From Streptomyces sp. NBC_00083 (GTDB lineage Bacteria; Actinomycetota; Actinomycetes; Streptomycetales; Streptomycetaceae): a DNA stretch of 64,000 nt. Positions 52,528 through 63,100 of this stretch are shown here, one piece after another; the first letter of the stretch is position 1, and each line of letters begins with the position of its first letter. Both the position numbers and the translations under genes were made by a program. Where the stretch lies: assembly GCF_026343295.1 (NCBI RefSeq), contig NZ_JAPELY010000002.1:1612001-1676000 (forward strand). Direction: 5' to 3'. A model generated the notes under the pieces. It searched no databases. It saw nothing but the letters and a program-made list of their open reading frames with translations, and was not told the origin of the DNA.

Positions 52528-53895
52528 ATGTCACAGGCTCTTCCTGGCGACGCTCCAGTGATCCACGATCTGATCGGCATCGGCTTCGGGCCGTCGAACG
52601 TGGCCATGGCGATCGCGCTGAGCGAGCACAACGCGCGCGTCGGAAGGCAGGAGGCGGTCACCGCCCACTTCTTCGAGCAGCAGCCGGCCTTCGGGTGGCA
52701 CCGCGGCATGCTCATCGACGACGCGACCATGCAAGTGTCGTTCATGAAGGACCTGGTGACGCTGCGGAACCCCACCAGCGAGTACAGCTTCCTCTGCTAC
52801 CTGCAGAGCAAGGGACGCCTGATCGACTTCGTCAACCACAAGAACCTCTTCCCGCTCCGGGTCGAGTTCCACGACTACTTCGAGTGGGCCGCGGCGAAGG
52901 TCGACGACATGGTCTCCTACGGCCACCAGGTCGTCTCCGTCGAACCCGTGCTGCGCGACGGCGTGGTGGAGTACGTCGACGTGACGGCGCGCTCCGGCGA
53001 CGAGGTCGTCGTGCACCGTGCCCGCAACCTCATCGTCGGCACCGGGCTCCGCCCCGTCATGCCCGAGGGTGTCGAGCGCACCGACCGCGTCTGGCACAAC
53101 TCCGACCTCCTCAAGAAGGTCGACGCCCTGGAGGGCACCGAGCCCCGGCGCTTCGTCGTCGTCGGCGCCGGCCAGAGCGCCGCGGAGAACGTCGCCTACC
53201 TGCACCGCCGCTTCCCCACGGCCGAGGTCTGCGCCGTCTTCTCGCGCTACGGCTACAGCCCCGCCGACGACAGCAGCTTCGCCAACCGCATCTTCGACCC
53301 GCAGGCGGTCGACGAGTACTTCACGGCGCCCGACGACGTCAAGCGCCGCCTGATGGACTATCACGGCAACACCAACTACTCCGTGGTGGACATCGACCTC
53401 ATCGACGACCTGTACCGCCAGGCGTACCAGGAGAAGGTGCTCGGCGAGGAGCGGCTGCGCTTCCTCAACGTCTCGCGCCTCACCGGCGTCGAGGAGTCCG
53501 CCGACGGCGTGCGCGCCACCGTCACCTCCCTGGTCACCGGCGAGGAGAGCGTGGTCGACGCGGACGTCGTCGTCTGCGCCACCGGATACCTCCAGGCCGA
53601 CGGGCTCGGACTGCTCGGCGACGTCGCGGGCCTGTGCCACCGCGACGAGCAGGGGCGCGTCCGCGTGGAGCGCGACTACCGCGTGGCGAGCGGCCCCGAA
53701 CTGCGCTGCGGCATCTACCTCCAGGGCGGCACCGAGCACACCCACGGCATCACCTCCTCGCTGCTGTCCAACACCGCGATACGCGTCGGCGAGATCCTCG
53801 ACTCGATCCTCGGCCGTGACCTCAAGGGCGTGGCCGACGCGCCGTGGTCCGTGGCCGAGGAGGCCGGCGGCGCCGTGGGCCAGCCGGCCCGCTAG
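52528..53895 (+). CDS. cchB: L-ornithine N5-monooxygenase, CchB
   Basis: 455 residues of the SidA/PvdA-type N-hydroxylating monooxygenases. FAD motif GIGFGPSNVAMA near residue 18, substrate-site MQVSFMKDLVTLRNP near residue 70, NADPH motif GAGQSAAEN near residue 213 and the ATGY motif (VVCATGY) near residue 350 are present. It hydroxylates the ornithine side-chain amine, the first step to the hydroxamates of coelichelin. ATG with GGGAGTGAC upstream. Confidence 0.95.
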   Translation: MSQALPGDAPVIHDLIGIGFGPSNVAMAIALSEHNARVGRQEAVTAHFFEQQPAFGWHRGMLIDDATMQVSFMKDLVTLRNPTSEYSFLCYLQSKGRLIDFVNHKNLFPLRVEFHDYFEWAAAKVDDMVSYGHQVVSVEPVLRDGVVEYVDVTARSGDEVVVHRARNLIVGTGLRPVMPEGVERTDRVWHNSDLLKKVDALEGTEPRRFVVVGAGQSAAENVAYLHRRFPTAEVCAVFSRYGYSPADDSSFANRIFDPQAVDEYFTAPDDVKRRLMDYHGNTNYSVVDIDLIDDLYRQAYQEKVLGEERLRFLNVSRLTGVEESADGVRATVTSLVTGEESVVDADVVVCATGYLQADGLGLLGDVAGLCHRDEQGRVRVERDYRVASGPELRCGIYLQGGTEHTHGITSSLLSNTAIRVGEILDSILGRDLKGVADAPWSVAEEAGGAVGQPAR

Positions 53896-54120
53896 CCGTT
53901 TCCCCCTTCGATGCCGTGCCTGCCGGGCGTTCGCACCGGCCAGGCACGGCAGCGGCGCGTCCGCGGTCCGTGTGAGGACGTGCGGGACCTCGTGCCGGAT
54001 CCGTGTGAGAAAGGAAGGCCTGTGCTCCCTGGTACGCGCCGCCCGGTCGGCGACCCGCCGTCCGGCGGCGGCCGGATGCCCCGACTGCCCGCCGTACGGG
54101 CCCGGGTAGCCTCGGTCGTC

Positions 54121-55179
54121 ATGGGCACGACTACGGTGGAACGTCCGGCGCGGTCCCGGATCAGCGGGGCACGACAACGGAGGATCGGGGGACTCGCGGC
54201 CGTCGTCGCTGTCCTCGTGGTCGCCTCGGTGGTCTCCATCGCCGTGGGCGCGCGGGCGTTGACGCCGGCCGAGGTGTGGCACGGCCTGTTCGCCGGGGGC
54301 GACCACGGCCAGCAGGCGACGGACATCCGGCTCATCGTGCAGACCGTGCGGGTGCCCCGGACGGTGCTCGCGATCGTCGCGGGCATCGCGCTGGGCGTCG
54401 GCGGAGCGCTGATCCAGGGATTCACCCGCAACCCCATCGCCGACACCGGCCTGCTGGGCGTCAACACCGGTGCCTCGTTCGCCGTCGTGACGGCGATATC
54501 CGTCTTCGGGCTCAGCGACCCGTTCCAGTACCTGTGGTTCGCCTTCCTCGGCGCCGCGCTCGCCGGCGGCGTCGTGTTCGGCCTCTCCAGCATCGGCCGG
54601 GGCGCCGGAAACCCGCTCACGCTCGCCCTGGCCGGGCAGGGCGTCGCGGTGTTCCTCGCGGCGATGACGACGGCCGTCGCCCTCTCGGACAAGGCGGCCC
54701 TCAACGCCCTGCGGTTCTGGAACGCCGGCTCGGTGGCGGGCGTGCCGTTCCGCGTCATCTGGCCGATGACCGCCTTCATCGTGGTCGGACTCGTCCTGGC
54801 CCTGGCCGTACTGCCCTCCGTCAACCTCCTCAATCTGGGGGACGACGTGGCACGCGGGCTCGGCGTGAACATCACGCTGATCCGGACCGCGGGCATCGTC
54901 GCCATCACCCTGCTCGCGGGCGCGGCGACCGCGGCCTGCGGCCCCATCGCCTTCCTCGGACTGATGGTGGCGCACGTGGCCCGGTACCTGGCGGGCCCCG
55001 ACTACCGCTGGCTGGTGCCGTACGCGGGCCTGCTCGGCGCGGTCGTCCTTCTCATCTGCGACATCGTGGGACGCGTCGTGGTGCGGCCGGGGGAGCTGGA
55101 CGCGGGTGTCCTCGTCGCCCTCCTCGGCGCCCCGTTCTTCGCGGTCCTCGTGTGGCGGGGAAAGTTCAAGAGCGCATGA
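54121..55179 (+). CDS. cchC: Ferric-siderophore ABC permease, FecCD family, CchC
   Basis: 352 residues, about nine to ten membrane segments with FecCD hallmarks: RVPRTVLAIVAGIALGVGGALIQGFTRNPIADTGLLGVNTGA near residues 77-118 region and GPIAFLGLMVAHVAR near residue 282. It forms half of the import channel for ferri-coelichelin, with CchD. Start ATG 54121 has a weak ribosome site; other in-frame starts upstream would add a non-conserved leader. Stop overlaps cchD (ATGA). Confidence 0.92.
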   Translation: MGTTTVERPARSRISGARQRRIGGLAAVVAVLVVASVVSIAVGARALTPAEVWHGLFAGGDHGQQATDIRLIVQTVRVPRTVLAIVAGIALGVGGALIQGFTRNPIADTGLLGVNTGASFAVVTAISVFGLSDPFQYLWFAFLGAALAGGVVFGLSSIGRGAGNPLTLALAGQGVAVFLAAMTTAVALSDKAALNALRFWNAGSVAGVPFRVIWPMTAFIVVGLVLALAVLPSVNLLNLGDDVARGLGVNITLIRTAGIVAITLLAGAATAACGPIAFLGLMVAHVARYLAGPDYRWLVPYAGLLGAVVLLICDIVGRVVVRPGELDAGVLVALLGAPFFAVLVWRGKFKSA

Positions 55180-56237
55180 ACACGACGGTGGTGAAGCCGG
55201 CGGTCGCGCCGGGTGTGCGGTTCGGCCGGATGTCGTTCGTATGGCGGCCCCGGGTCGTGCTGGTGACGCTGCTCCTGGCGGCTGCGGTCTTCTTCCTGTT
55301 CTGTCTCTCCCTCACGCTCGGGGACTTCCCGCTCCCCCTGCCCAAGGTGATCGCCTCGCTCTTCGGCGGCGGCGAACAGGTCGACCACTTCGTCATCATG
55401 GAGCTGCGGATGCCGCGGGCCCTGGCCGGGCTCGTCGTCGGCACCGCCCTCGGGGTCTCCGGGGCGCTCACCCAGTCCATCGCCCGCAATCCGCTGGCCA
55501 GTCCGGACATCCTCGGGATCACCGGCGGTGCCGGCACGGTCGCGGTGTTCCTCGTGACGGTGTCGGGCGGTGCCGCCACCGCGGTCACCGGCTCCGTCGG
55601 CCTGTCCGGCGCGGCGCTCCTCGGCGGCCTCGCCACGGGACTGCTCGTCTACTTCCTGGCCTGGCGGCGCGGGGTCGACGGGTTCCGGCTCATCCTCATC
55701 GGCATCTCGGTGAGCGCCGTGACGCAGGCGCTCACGACCTGGCTGCTCGTCACCGCCGACATCAAGGACGTGGCACGGGCCCAGGCGTGGCTGGTCGGTT
55801 CGCTGGACAACCGGTCGTGGAGCGAGGTGGGGGTGGCGCTCTGGGGCACCCTCGCCGTCGTCGCCGTCGTGGCGTGCGCGGCCTTCCAGTTCAAGCCGCT
55901 GCACTTCGGCGACGACGTGGCCGCGGGCCTCGGCGTGCGGCACGCGCTGGTACGCGCGGTCCTGCTGCTGTGCGCGGTGCTGCTCGCCGGATTCGCCGTG
56001 AGCGCCGCGGGACCCGTCCCGTTCGTCGCCCTGGTGGCGCCGCAGGTGGCGATGCGCCTGACGAGGCATCCGACGCCGCCGCTGATCGCGTCCGCCACGG
56101 TGGGCGCGCTCCTGCTGCTCGGCTCGGACCTCGTCGCCCGTACGGCACTGCCCGTCACGCTGCCGGTCGGCGTGGTCACCGCGGCGATCGGCGGCCCCTT
56201 CCTCATCTACCTCCTGGTGCGGGCCAATCGCCGCTAG
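55176..56237 (+). CDS. cchD: Ferric-siderophore ABC permease, FecCD family, CchD
   Basis: 353 residues, nine to ten membrane segments. LRMPRALAGLVVGTALGVSGAL near residue 72 in the first conserved block, NPLASPDILGITGGAG near residue 104, and GPVPFVALVAPQVAMRL near residue 277 (the EAA-like ATPase contact). Second half of the ferri-coelichelin channel. ATG overlaps the cchC stop by four bases. Confidence 0.92.
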   Translation: MNTTVVKPAVAPGVRFGRMSFVWRPRVVLVTLLLAAAVFFLFCLSLTLGDFPLPLPKVIASLFGGGEQVDHFVIMELRMPRALAGLVVGTALGVSGALTQSIARNPLASPDILGITGGAGTVAVFLVTVSGGAATAVTGSVGLSGAALLGGLATGLLVYFLAWRRGVDGFRLILIGISVSAVTQALTTWLLVTADIKDVARAQAWLVGSLDNRSWSEVGVALWGTLAVVAVVACAAFQFKPLHFGDDVAAGLGVRHALVRAVLLLCAVLLAGFAVSAAGPVPFVALVAPQVAMRLTRHPTPPLIASATVGALLLLGSDLVARTALPVTLPVGVVTAAIGGPFLIYLLVRANRR

Positions 56238-56247
56238 ATGGTAGAAA

Positions 56248-56266
56248 GGTTAGGCAAGCCTAATCG
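56248..56266. promoter_or_regulatory. Iron box between cchD and cchE
   Basis: AGGTTAGGCAAGCCTAATC contains the palindrome TTAGGC-AA-GCCTAA at 56250-56263. It lies in the short gap between the cchD stop and the cchE start, so cchE may have its own iron-regulated promoter. Confidence 0.8.
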
Positions 56267-56276
56267 AGGGGGAGCC

Positions 56277-57122
56277 ATGGCCGTTGAGTACATCACCGCG
56301 ACCGAGCCCGGGGTCGCCGGCGTTCCGCGCCTCGCGGCCAGGGGCGTCACGGTCGGGTACGGGGACCGGACCGTCATCGACGCCCTCGACGTGACGATCC
56401 CGCCCGGCGTGCTGACCACCATCATCGGCCCCAACGGGTGCGGGAAATCAACCCTGTTGAGGACCCTGACCCGGTTGCTCAGGCCCACCTCGGGATCGGT
56501 CGTCCTCGACGGCGAGGACATCGCCCGGCTGAAGACCCGGGACGTGGCCAGGAAGCTCGGTCTGCTGCCGCAGTCGCCGGTCGCGCCGGAGGGGCTCACC
56601 GTGGCGGACCTCGTGGCCAGGGGCCGTCATCCGCACCAGAGCTGGCTGCGCCAGTGGTCGTCGGACGACGCGTCCGTCGTGGAGCGCGCGCTCACCCTGA
56701 CCGGGATCTCCGACCTGGCCGACCGGCCCGTCGACTCGCTCTCCGGAGGGCAGCGCCAGCGCGCCTGGATCTCGATGACCCTCGCCCAGGGCACCGATCT
56801 CCTGCTGCTCGACGAGCCCACCACCTATCTGGACCTGGCGCACGCCATCGACGTACTCGACCTGGTCGACGACCTGCACGAGTCGGGCCGCACGGTGGTC
56901 ATGGTGCTGCACGACCTGAACCTGGCGACGCGCTACAGCGACAACCTCATCGTGATGAAGGCGGGTTCGGTCCTCGCGCAGGGCCACCCGCGCGACGTGG
57001 TGACCCCCGAACTGCTCCACGAGGCGTTCGGCCTGCGGGCCCGGGTGGTCGACGATCCGGTGGGGGAGCGGCCGCTCATCGTGCCGATCGGCCGTACCCA
57101 CGTACCGGGTCTCGACGGCTGA
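56277..57122 (+). CDS. cchE: Ferric-siderophore ABC transporter ATPase, CchE
   Basis: 281 residues. Walker A GPNGCGKST near residue 52, signature LSGGQRQRAW near residue 156, Walker B LLLLDEPTTYLD near residue 177 and switch HD (VLHDLNLA) near residue 212. Energises the CchC/CchD importer. ATG 56277 with GAGGGGGAG upstream. Confidence 0.94.
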   Translation: MAVEYITATEPGVAGVPRLAARGVTVGYGDRTVIDALDVTIPPGVLTTIIGPNGCGKSTLLRTLTRLLRPTSGSVVLDGEDIARLKTRDVARKLGLLPQSPVAPEGLTVADLVARGRHPHQSWLRQWSSDDASVVERALTLTGISDLADRPVDSLSGGQRQRAWISMTLAQGTDLLLLDEPTTYLDLAHAIDVLDLVDDLHESGRTVVMVLHDLNLATRYSDNLIVMKAGSVLAQGHPRDVVTPELLHEAFGLRARVVDDPVGERPLIVPIGRTHVPGLDG

Positions 57123-57138
57123 CGCACCGCTCCCAAAC

Positions 57139-57157
57139 TTAGGCTAGGCTAACCTTA
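57139..57157. promoter_or_regulatory. Iron box upstream of cchF
   Basis: TTAGGCTAGGCTAACCTTA matches the DmdR/IdeR consensus at all but two or three of 19 positions, 72 bases before the cchF start. Confidence 0.88.
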
Positions 57158-57228
57158 CTTACGCACGTAATGGTGTGCCTGCCCTGATGCGGGGCCGCGG
57201 CGGACCGCAAGAAAGCAAGGGATCCCGG

Positions 57229-58284
57229 ATGCTCCTCGACCGAACGACACGTATGAAGCCCCGGCGGCGCATGGCGGCGACCGCGGCCGCCGCGGCGCTC
57301 GGCGTCGGGCTCCTGGCCGGGTGCGGTTCCGACACGTCGGACCAGGGCAAGAGCGACGGCGCCAACACCCCTGCCGCATCGGGTGCCTTCCCGGTCACCG
57401 TTGAGCACGCGTTCGGATCCACGAAGATAGACAAGGCCCCCAAGCGGGTCGTGACCGTCGGCTACACCGACGACCAGGAAGTCCTCGCGTTCGGCATCAA
57501 GCCGGTCGGCATGGTCGACCAGTACCCCAACCCGTCCGGCCAGAGCCCCGACATCAACACGCAGTGGCCCTGGGTGAAGGACAAGTGGGGCGGCGCGAAG
57601 CCCGAGGTCATCATGAACAACGGTGACGCAGGGCCCAACTTCGAGAAGATCGCGGCCCTGCGCCCCGACCTGATCGTCGCGGTCTACTCCGAGATCGACA
57701 AGGCCGCCTACGACAAGCTCTCCCAGATCGCCCCGACGGTCGGCCGCACCAAGGCCGAGAAGGAGCCCTTCAGCGCCCCCTGGCAGGACAACGCCCTCCA
57801 GATCGCGAAGGCGCTCGGCAAGGCCGACGAGGGCAAGCAGATGGTCCAGGGCATCCAGGACAAGCTCGCCGGCGTGAAGAAGGCGCACCCGGAGTTCGCC
57901 AACCAGACCGCCGTCGCGCTCTCCTGGTACAAGAACTCGGTGACCCCGTTCACCACCAAGGACGTCCGCGGCCAGCTCCTGGCCGGCATGGGCTTCAAGG
58001 GCCGGACCGAGATCGACAAGATCGCCGGCTCCGACTTCTCCACGCAGCTCTCCCCGGAGCGCATGGACCTCGTGGACGTCGACCGGGTCTTCGCCATCAA
58101 CGACAAGGCCGACACCGAGGCACTGAAGAAGGACAAGCTCTTCTCCAACCTGAAGGTCGCCAAGGCCGGCAAGGTGTCCTACCTCCTCGACAGCGAGGGC
58201 CCGGCGGCCGGCGCGGCGATGTCGCAGGCCACGCTGCTCTCCCTGCCGTACGCGATCGACCAGCTCGTCAAGTCGGTCGGCTAG
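57229..58284 (+). CDS. cchF: Ferric-siderophore-binding lipoprotein, CchF
   Basis: 351 residues. A signal peptide with lipobox LLAGC places the mature N-terminal cysteine near residue 32, so the protein is lipid-anchored outside the membrane. A Ser/Asp/Gly-rich linker leads to a class III periplasmic-binding fold (KAPKRVVTVGYTDDQEVLAFG, KIAALRPDLIVAVYSEI). It captures ferri-coelichelin for CchCDE. AAGGGA precedes ATG 57229. Confidence 0.93.
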   Translation: MLLDRTTRMKPRRRMAATAAAAALGVGLLAGCGSDTSDQGKSDGANTPAASGAFPVTVEHAFGSTKIDKAPKRVVTVGYTDDQEVLAFGIKPVGMVDQYPNPSGQSPDINTQWPWVKDKWGGAKPEVIMNNGDAGPNFEKIAALRPDLIVAVYSEIDKAAYDKLSQIAPTVGRTKAEKEPFSAPWQDNALQIAKALGKADEGKQMVQGIQDKLAGVKKAHPEFANQTAVALSWYKNSVTPFTTKDVRGQLLAGMGFKGRTEIDKIAGSDFSTQLSPERMDLVDVDRVFAINDKADTEALKKDKLFSNLKVAKAGKVSYLLDSEGPAAGAAMSQATLLSLPYAIDQLVKSVG

Positions 58285-58286
58285 TA

Positions 58287-60077
58287 GTGAGCGCCACCGA
58301 AACGCGCGTCACCCCGGCCACCACCCTGCGCACCACCGGCGGCCGTGAGGCGGCCCGTTGGGTGGTGGCGAACTGCCGCGCCGTGCCGTGGCTGACGGCG
58401 GCCACCGTGTTCAGCACGGTGGCCGGGGCGGCGCTGCAGATGCTTCCGGTGCTGCTGCTCGGCCGGGTGGTCGACGCGGTGGTCTCGGGCGAACCGCGCT
58501 CGGCCCTGTTCACGACCGGGGTGGTGATGGTGGCCGCCGCGCTCCTCGGCGCGGCGGCCACCGCCATGTCGACGTACCTGATCGGGCGGCTCGGCGCCGA
58601 CCTGCTGGCCCAGCTGCGCGAAGGCGCCGTCCGGGCCGTCCTCGGGATGCCCATCTCCCGGGTCGAGCAAGTCGGCCGGGGCGATGTGCTGTCCCGGGTC
58701 GGCGACGACGTGGCCGTCCTGTCCAAGGGCATCCGCTCGGCCATCCCCACGGTGTTCTCCGCGGGCGTCCTGGTCGCCGTCGCCACCATCGGCATGTTCG
58801 GCCTCGACTGGCGGCTCGGTATCGCGGGCGCCTGCGCGCTGCCCGCCTACGCGCTCGCCCTGCGCTGGTACCTGCCGCGCTCCGCCCCCCTCTACCGCAA
58901 GCAGCGGCTCGCCCAGGCCGACCGCGCGCAGGCGCTGATCAGCGGTCTGAACGGCATCGACACGGTGCGGGCGTACCGCCTGGAGGGCGAGTTCCGGGAG
59001 AAGGTGGCCGACGACTCGCGGCGGGTGCGGGACTACGGGATCGAGGTGTTCCGCTTCTTCGGCCGGTTCGTCGGCCGGGAGAACCGCGCCGAGTTCATCG
59101 GCCTGGTGCTGATCCTCGTGGTCGGCTACGTCCTCCTGGAGACCGGTTCCGCGAGCCTCGGCGACGTATCGGCGGCCCCGCTGGTCTTCCACCGTCTGTT
59201 CACACCGCTCGGCGCGATCATGTTCACCTTCGACGAGGCGCAGAAGTCGGGCGCGAGCCTGACCCGGCTCGTCGGGGTGCTGACCGAACCGGCGGCGGAG
59301 CGGCTCGTGGGCGACGCGAACGCGGCGCCGCGGGACGGCACTTCGTACCCGGTGACGGTGGAGGGCCTGACCTTCACCTATCCCGGGGCCGACGAACCGG
59401 TGCTGCGGGACGTCGCCCTGACGATCCCCGCGGGCGGATCGCTGGCCCTCGTGGGCGCGACCGGCGCCGGCAAGACGACCCTCGCCGCGCTCATCGCGGG
59501 CATCGAGACCCCCGGGTCCGGCGCGGTACGGATCGGGCCGGCCGATCTGGCCGAGCTCGACGAGGTCGGGGCGCGGGCGCTGGTGAGCGTCCTGACCCAG
59601 GAGACCCATGTGTTCTCCGGCCCGCTCGCCGACGACCTCAGGCTGGCCGCACCGGCGGCGAGCGACGCCGAACTCATGGACGCGCTGCGGACGGTGGGCG
59701 CCGACGGCTGGGTCGAGGCGCTGCCCGAGGGGCTGTACACCGCTGTCGGCGAGGGCGGTGAGCGGCTGGACGGCATGAAGGTCGCCCATGTCGCCCTGGC
59801 CCGGCTCGTGCTCGGCCGGGCGCCGGTGGTGGTGCTCGACGAGTCGACCGCGGAGGCCGGCAGCGAGGGCGCCGCCGAGCTGGAGCGCGCCGTCCGGGCC
59901 GCCTGCGCGGGCCGCACCACGCTGTTCGTGGCCCACCGGCTCACCCAGGCCATGGCCGCCGACCGGATCGCCGTGCTCGACGCGGGGCGCGTCGCGGAGC
60001 AGGGCACGCACGAGGAGTTGGTGGCCCTGGGCGGCCGCTACGCCCGTCTCTGGAGGGCCTGGAGAGAGGGTAGTTAG
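58287..60077 (+). CDS. cchG: ABC exporter, half-transporter with fused ATPase, CchG
   Basis: 596 residues from GTG two bases after the cchF stop. Residues about 25-320 form a six-helix ABC exporter membrane domain; the ATPase follows with Walker A GATGAGKTT near residue 393 and Walker B VVVLDEST near residue 520. The signature region reads ERLDGMKVAHVALAR, so LSGGQ is replaced by LDGMK; members of this exporter group often depart from LSGGQ. Probably exports coelichelin. If it works as a homodimer the altered signature would affect both sites. Confidence 0.88.
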   Translation: MSATETRVTPATTLRTTGGREAARWVVANCRAVPWLTAATVFSTVAGAALQMLPVLLLGRVVDAVVSGEPRSALFTTGVVMVAAALLGAAATAMSTYLIGRLGADLLAQLREGAVRAVLGMPISRVEQVGRGDVLSRVGDDVAVLSKGIRSAIPTVFSAGVLVAVATIGMFGLDWRLGIAGACALPAYALALRWYLPRSAPLYRKQRLAQADRAQALISGLNGIDTVRAYRLEGEFREKVADDSRRVRDYGIEVFRFFGRFVGRENRAEFIGLVLILVVGYVLLETGSASLGDVSAAPLVFHRLFTPLGAIMFTFDEAQKSGASLTRLVGVLTEPAAERLVGDANAAPRDGTSYPVTVEGLTFTYPGADEPVLRDVALTIPAGGSLALVGATGAGKTTLAALIAGIETPGSGAVRIGPADLAELDEVGARALVSVLTQETHVFSGPLADDLRLAAPAASDAELMDALRTVGADGWVEALPEGLYTAVGEGGERLDGMKVAHVALARLVLGRAPVVVLDESTAEAGSEGAAELERAVRAACAGRTTLFVAHRLTQAMAADRIAVLDAGRVAEQGTHEELVALGGRYARLWRAWREGS

Positions 60078-60104
60078 GTAACCCTAATTTAGGTTAGGGT
60101 TACC
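60077..60104. promoter_or_regulatory. Extended iron box upstream of cchH
   Basis: GGTAACCCTAA (60077-60087) and TTAGGGTTACC (60094-60104) are a perfect 11-base inverted repeat around the six-base spacer TTTAGG. Iron-box-like sequence (TTAGGTTAGGGTTACC) lies inside. It starts at the cchG stop codon and ends 30 bases before the cchH start, so cchH can be transcribed separately under iron control. Confidence 0.82.
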
Positions 60105-60134
60105 TTCGTGCCTTGGAAGGGTGTTGAGTCTTCG

Positions 60135-63100
60135 ATGATGGAACCGAGCGCTCGTCTCGTGCTGTTTACCCCCGCGCGCCTGGCTGACGTGCGGCGGCGC
60201 CTGGGTGGCTATGGCGACCGGACCATTGCCGAAGCGTCGGCCATCGGCCTGGCGTACTGGGCGACGGGCCGGAGCCCCGAGGGCCTGGAGCTCGCCCCTG
60301 GAACGCTGTTCCCGGACCTCCTCGGCTGGGTCGACAACGGCGGCGCCGCGCCCCGCGGTTGGGAGGTCGCGGAAGCGGCGTCCGACGGCATCCGCATCGC
60401 GGTCCCCGACGGTGTGCCCGTCGCCGAGGCGCAGCTCGCCCTCGACGACCTGGCCGACTTCCCGGACCGGCCCCTCGCCACCATCGGCCCCGTCGGCGCG
60501 GTGGAACGGCTCGCCACCCTCGCCCGGTGGAACGACACCGACGCCGACCGCGTCCGGCCGACCATCGTGGAGATGTTCCGCGAACAGGCCCGGCTCAGGC
60601 CGGACGCGATCGCCGTCGTCGACGGGCGACGCTCGCTGACGTACCGTCAGGCATCCGAGAAGTCGGCCCAGTTGGCCCACCACCTGCTGGAGCGGGGGCT
60701 CACCGCCGAACAGGTCGTCGGGATCTCGCTCGGCCGCTCGGCCGACATGGTGGTCGGCCTGCTCGGTGTCCTCCAGGCCGGCTGCGCGTTCGTCCCGCTC
60801 GACCCGCAGTGGCCCGCCGCGCGTCGCGCCGTCGTCATCGACGACGCGCGCGTCGCGCTCCAGCTCAACACCACCGGCGAGCACGACCCCGCCGAACCGG
60901 CCGCCGCCTCGGTCGACCTCGACGACTGGCGCTACGGCGAGCACCCCACCGGGGCCCCCGGCATCACGGTCCCCGGCGACGCCCTCGCCTACGTGATCTT
61001 CACGTCCGGCTCGACCGGCCGGCCCAAGGGCGCGATGATCCGCCACGAGGCCATCAGCGAACGCCTGTTGTGGCAGGTCGAGGAGATCCTGCACTTCGGC
61101 CACGACGACGCCTCGCTCTTCAAGGCGCCGCTGTCCTTCGACATATCCATCAACGAGATCTTCCTGCCGCTGGTCTGCGGCGGCCGCCTCGTGGTCCTGC
61201 GCCCCGGCGGCGAGCGCGACCCGCACCACATGCTCGGCGTGATCGCCGACCAGCGCGTCACCTTCACCTACCTCGTGTCGTCCATGCTCGACGTCCTCCT
61301 GGAGATCGCGGGCGACTCCGACCGCCTGGACAGCCTGCGCCACGTGTGGTGCGGCGGCGAGGTGCTCACCCCCGAACTGTACGAACGCTTCCGCACCCGG
61401 CTCGGCATCCCCATGTACCACGGCTACGGGCCGGCGGAGACGACCATCGGCGTCTCCCACGTCATCTACCGGGGCGCGGCGGAACGCCTGTCGACCTCCA
61501 TCGGCAAGGCCAACCCCAACACCCAGCTGTACGTCCTCGACGACGAGCTGCGCCCGGTCCCGGCCGGCGTCGGCGGCGAACTCTACGTGGGCGGCTTCCT
61601 GTTGGGGCGCGGCTACGTCAACGCGCCGGGCCTGACCGCCTCCCGGTTCGTGGCCAACCCCTTCGCCAACGACGGCTCCCGGCTCTACCGCACCGGCGAC
61701 CTGGCCCGGTTCGCCCCGGACGGCTCCCTCGACTTCCTCGGCCGGGCCGACAACCAGGTCAAGATCCGCGGCATGCGCCTCGAACTCGAAGACGTCGAGG
61801 CCGGTCTCGCCGAGCATCCCGGGGTCCGGCACACCTGCGTCGTCGCCAAGAAGAACAGCGCGGGCGGCACCTACCTCGTCGGGTACGTGATCCCCGCCGC
61901 CGGCAGCGGCGACCTGCGGGCCGACGCGGTCAAGGAGTGGGCCGCCGGCCACATGGTCGAGTACATGGTGCCCGCCCACATCGTCGTGATGAACGCGTTC
62001 CCGCTCACCGCCAACGGCAAGCTGGACCGGCGCGCACTGCCCGAGCCCGAGATCGGTACGGGTGCGTTCGTGCGGCCCTCCACCGACGACGAGCGTGCCG
62101 TGTGCACGGCCGTCGCCTCCGTCCTGCGCCTCGACGAAGTCGGCGTCGACCAGGACTTCTTCGCGCTCGGCGGCGACAGCATCCTCGCGATCTCCCTCCT
62201 GAGCGCGCTGCGCGAGGCGGGCCTCTACGTCAGCGCGGGCCAGATCTTCGCGAACAGCGTCCTCGGCGCCCTCGCTGCCGTCGCGAGCCGTGAGGACAGG
62301 GCGCGCGTGGACCACGACGACATCCCCACCGGCCCCGTCACCGCGTCACCCATCGTGCAGTGGCTCGGCGAGACCACCGACGCGATCGACGGCTTCGTCC
62401 AGTCGGTCGTCCTGAACACCCCGGCCGAGCTCACCGCCGGCACCCTCGACGCCGTACTCGCCGCGCTGGTGGCCCGGCACGACATGCTGCGCGCCCGCCT
62501 CGTGCGCGGGGACCGCTGGAGCTTCGACATCCCGGCGCCCGACGGCGCGAAGGCCGACTGGCAGGAGAGCGAGGGCCCGCTCGACACGTGCGTGGCGCTC
62601 GCCACCGAAGGCCTCGACCCGGACAACGGAGTGATGCTGCGGGCCGTCTGGCGCCGCGCGGCACGCCAACTCGTCGTCGTCGTCCACCACGTGGTGGTCG
62701 ACGGAGTGTCCTGGCGCGTCCTGATGGACGACCTGGCCACGGCCTGGCGCCAGTCGTCCGCGGGCGAAGCCGTCGAACTGCCTCCGGTGGGCACGTCGTT
62801 CCGGCGTTGGACGCAGCTCCTGGAGAGCACGCCCTTCGACCGGGACCGCGCCCACTTCGAGCGCCCGCTGCCGGGCCCGGACGCGCGGCTCGGCAGGCGC
62901 GAGCCGACCGGGGCCGACACCGTCGAGCGCGAGAGGGAGCGGACCTTCACGGTCGGCGCCGACCTCACCGCGGCGCTGCTCGGCGAGATCCCGGCGAAGT
63001 TCCACGCGGGCGTCAACGACGTCCTGCTCACCGCGCTCGCGGTCACCCTCGCCCGGTGGCGCCGCGACCGCGGCCAGGACCAGACGTTCGCGCACATCGA

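Noticed and set aside
52531..54975. 814-codon frame antisense to cchB/cchC
   Set aside because: cchB and cchC are unmistakable on the plus strand.
60084..62315. 743-codon frame antisense to cchH
   Set aside because: cchH A-domain motifs and the specificity code are on the plus strand.
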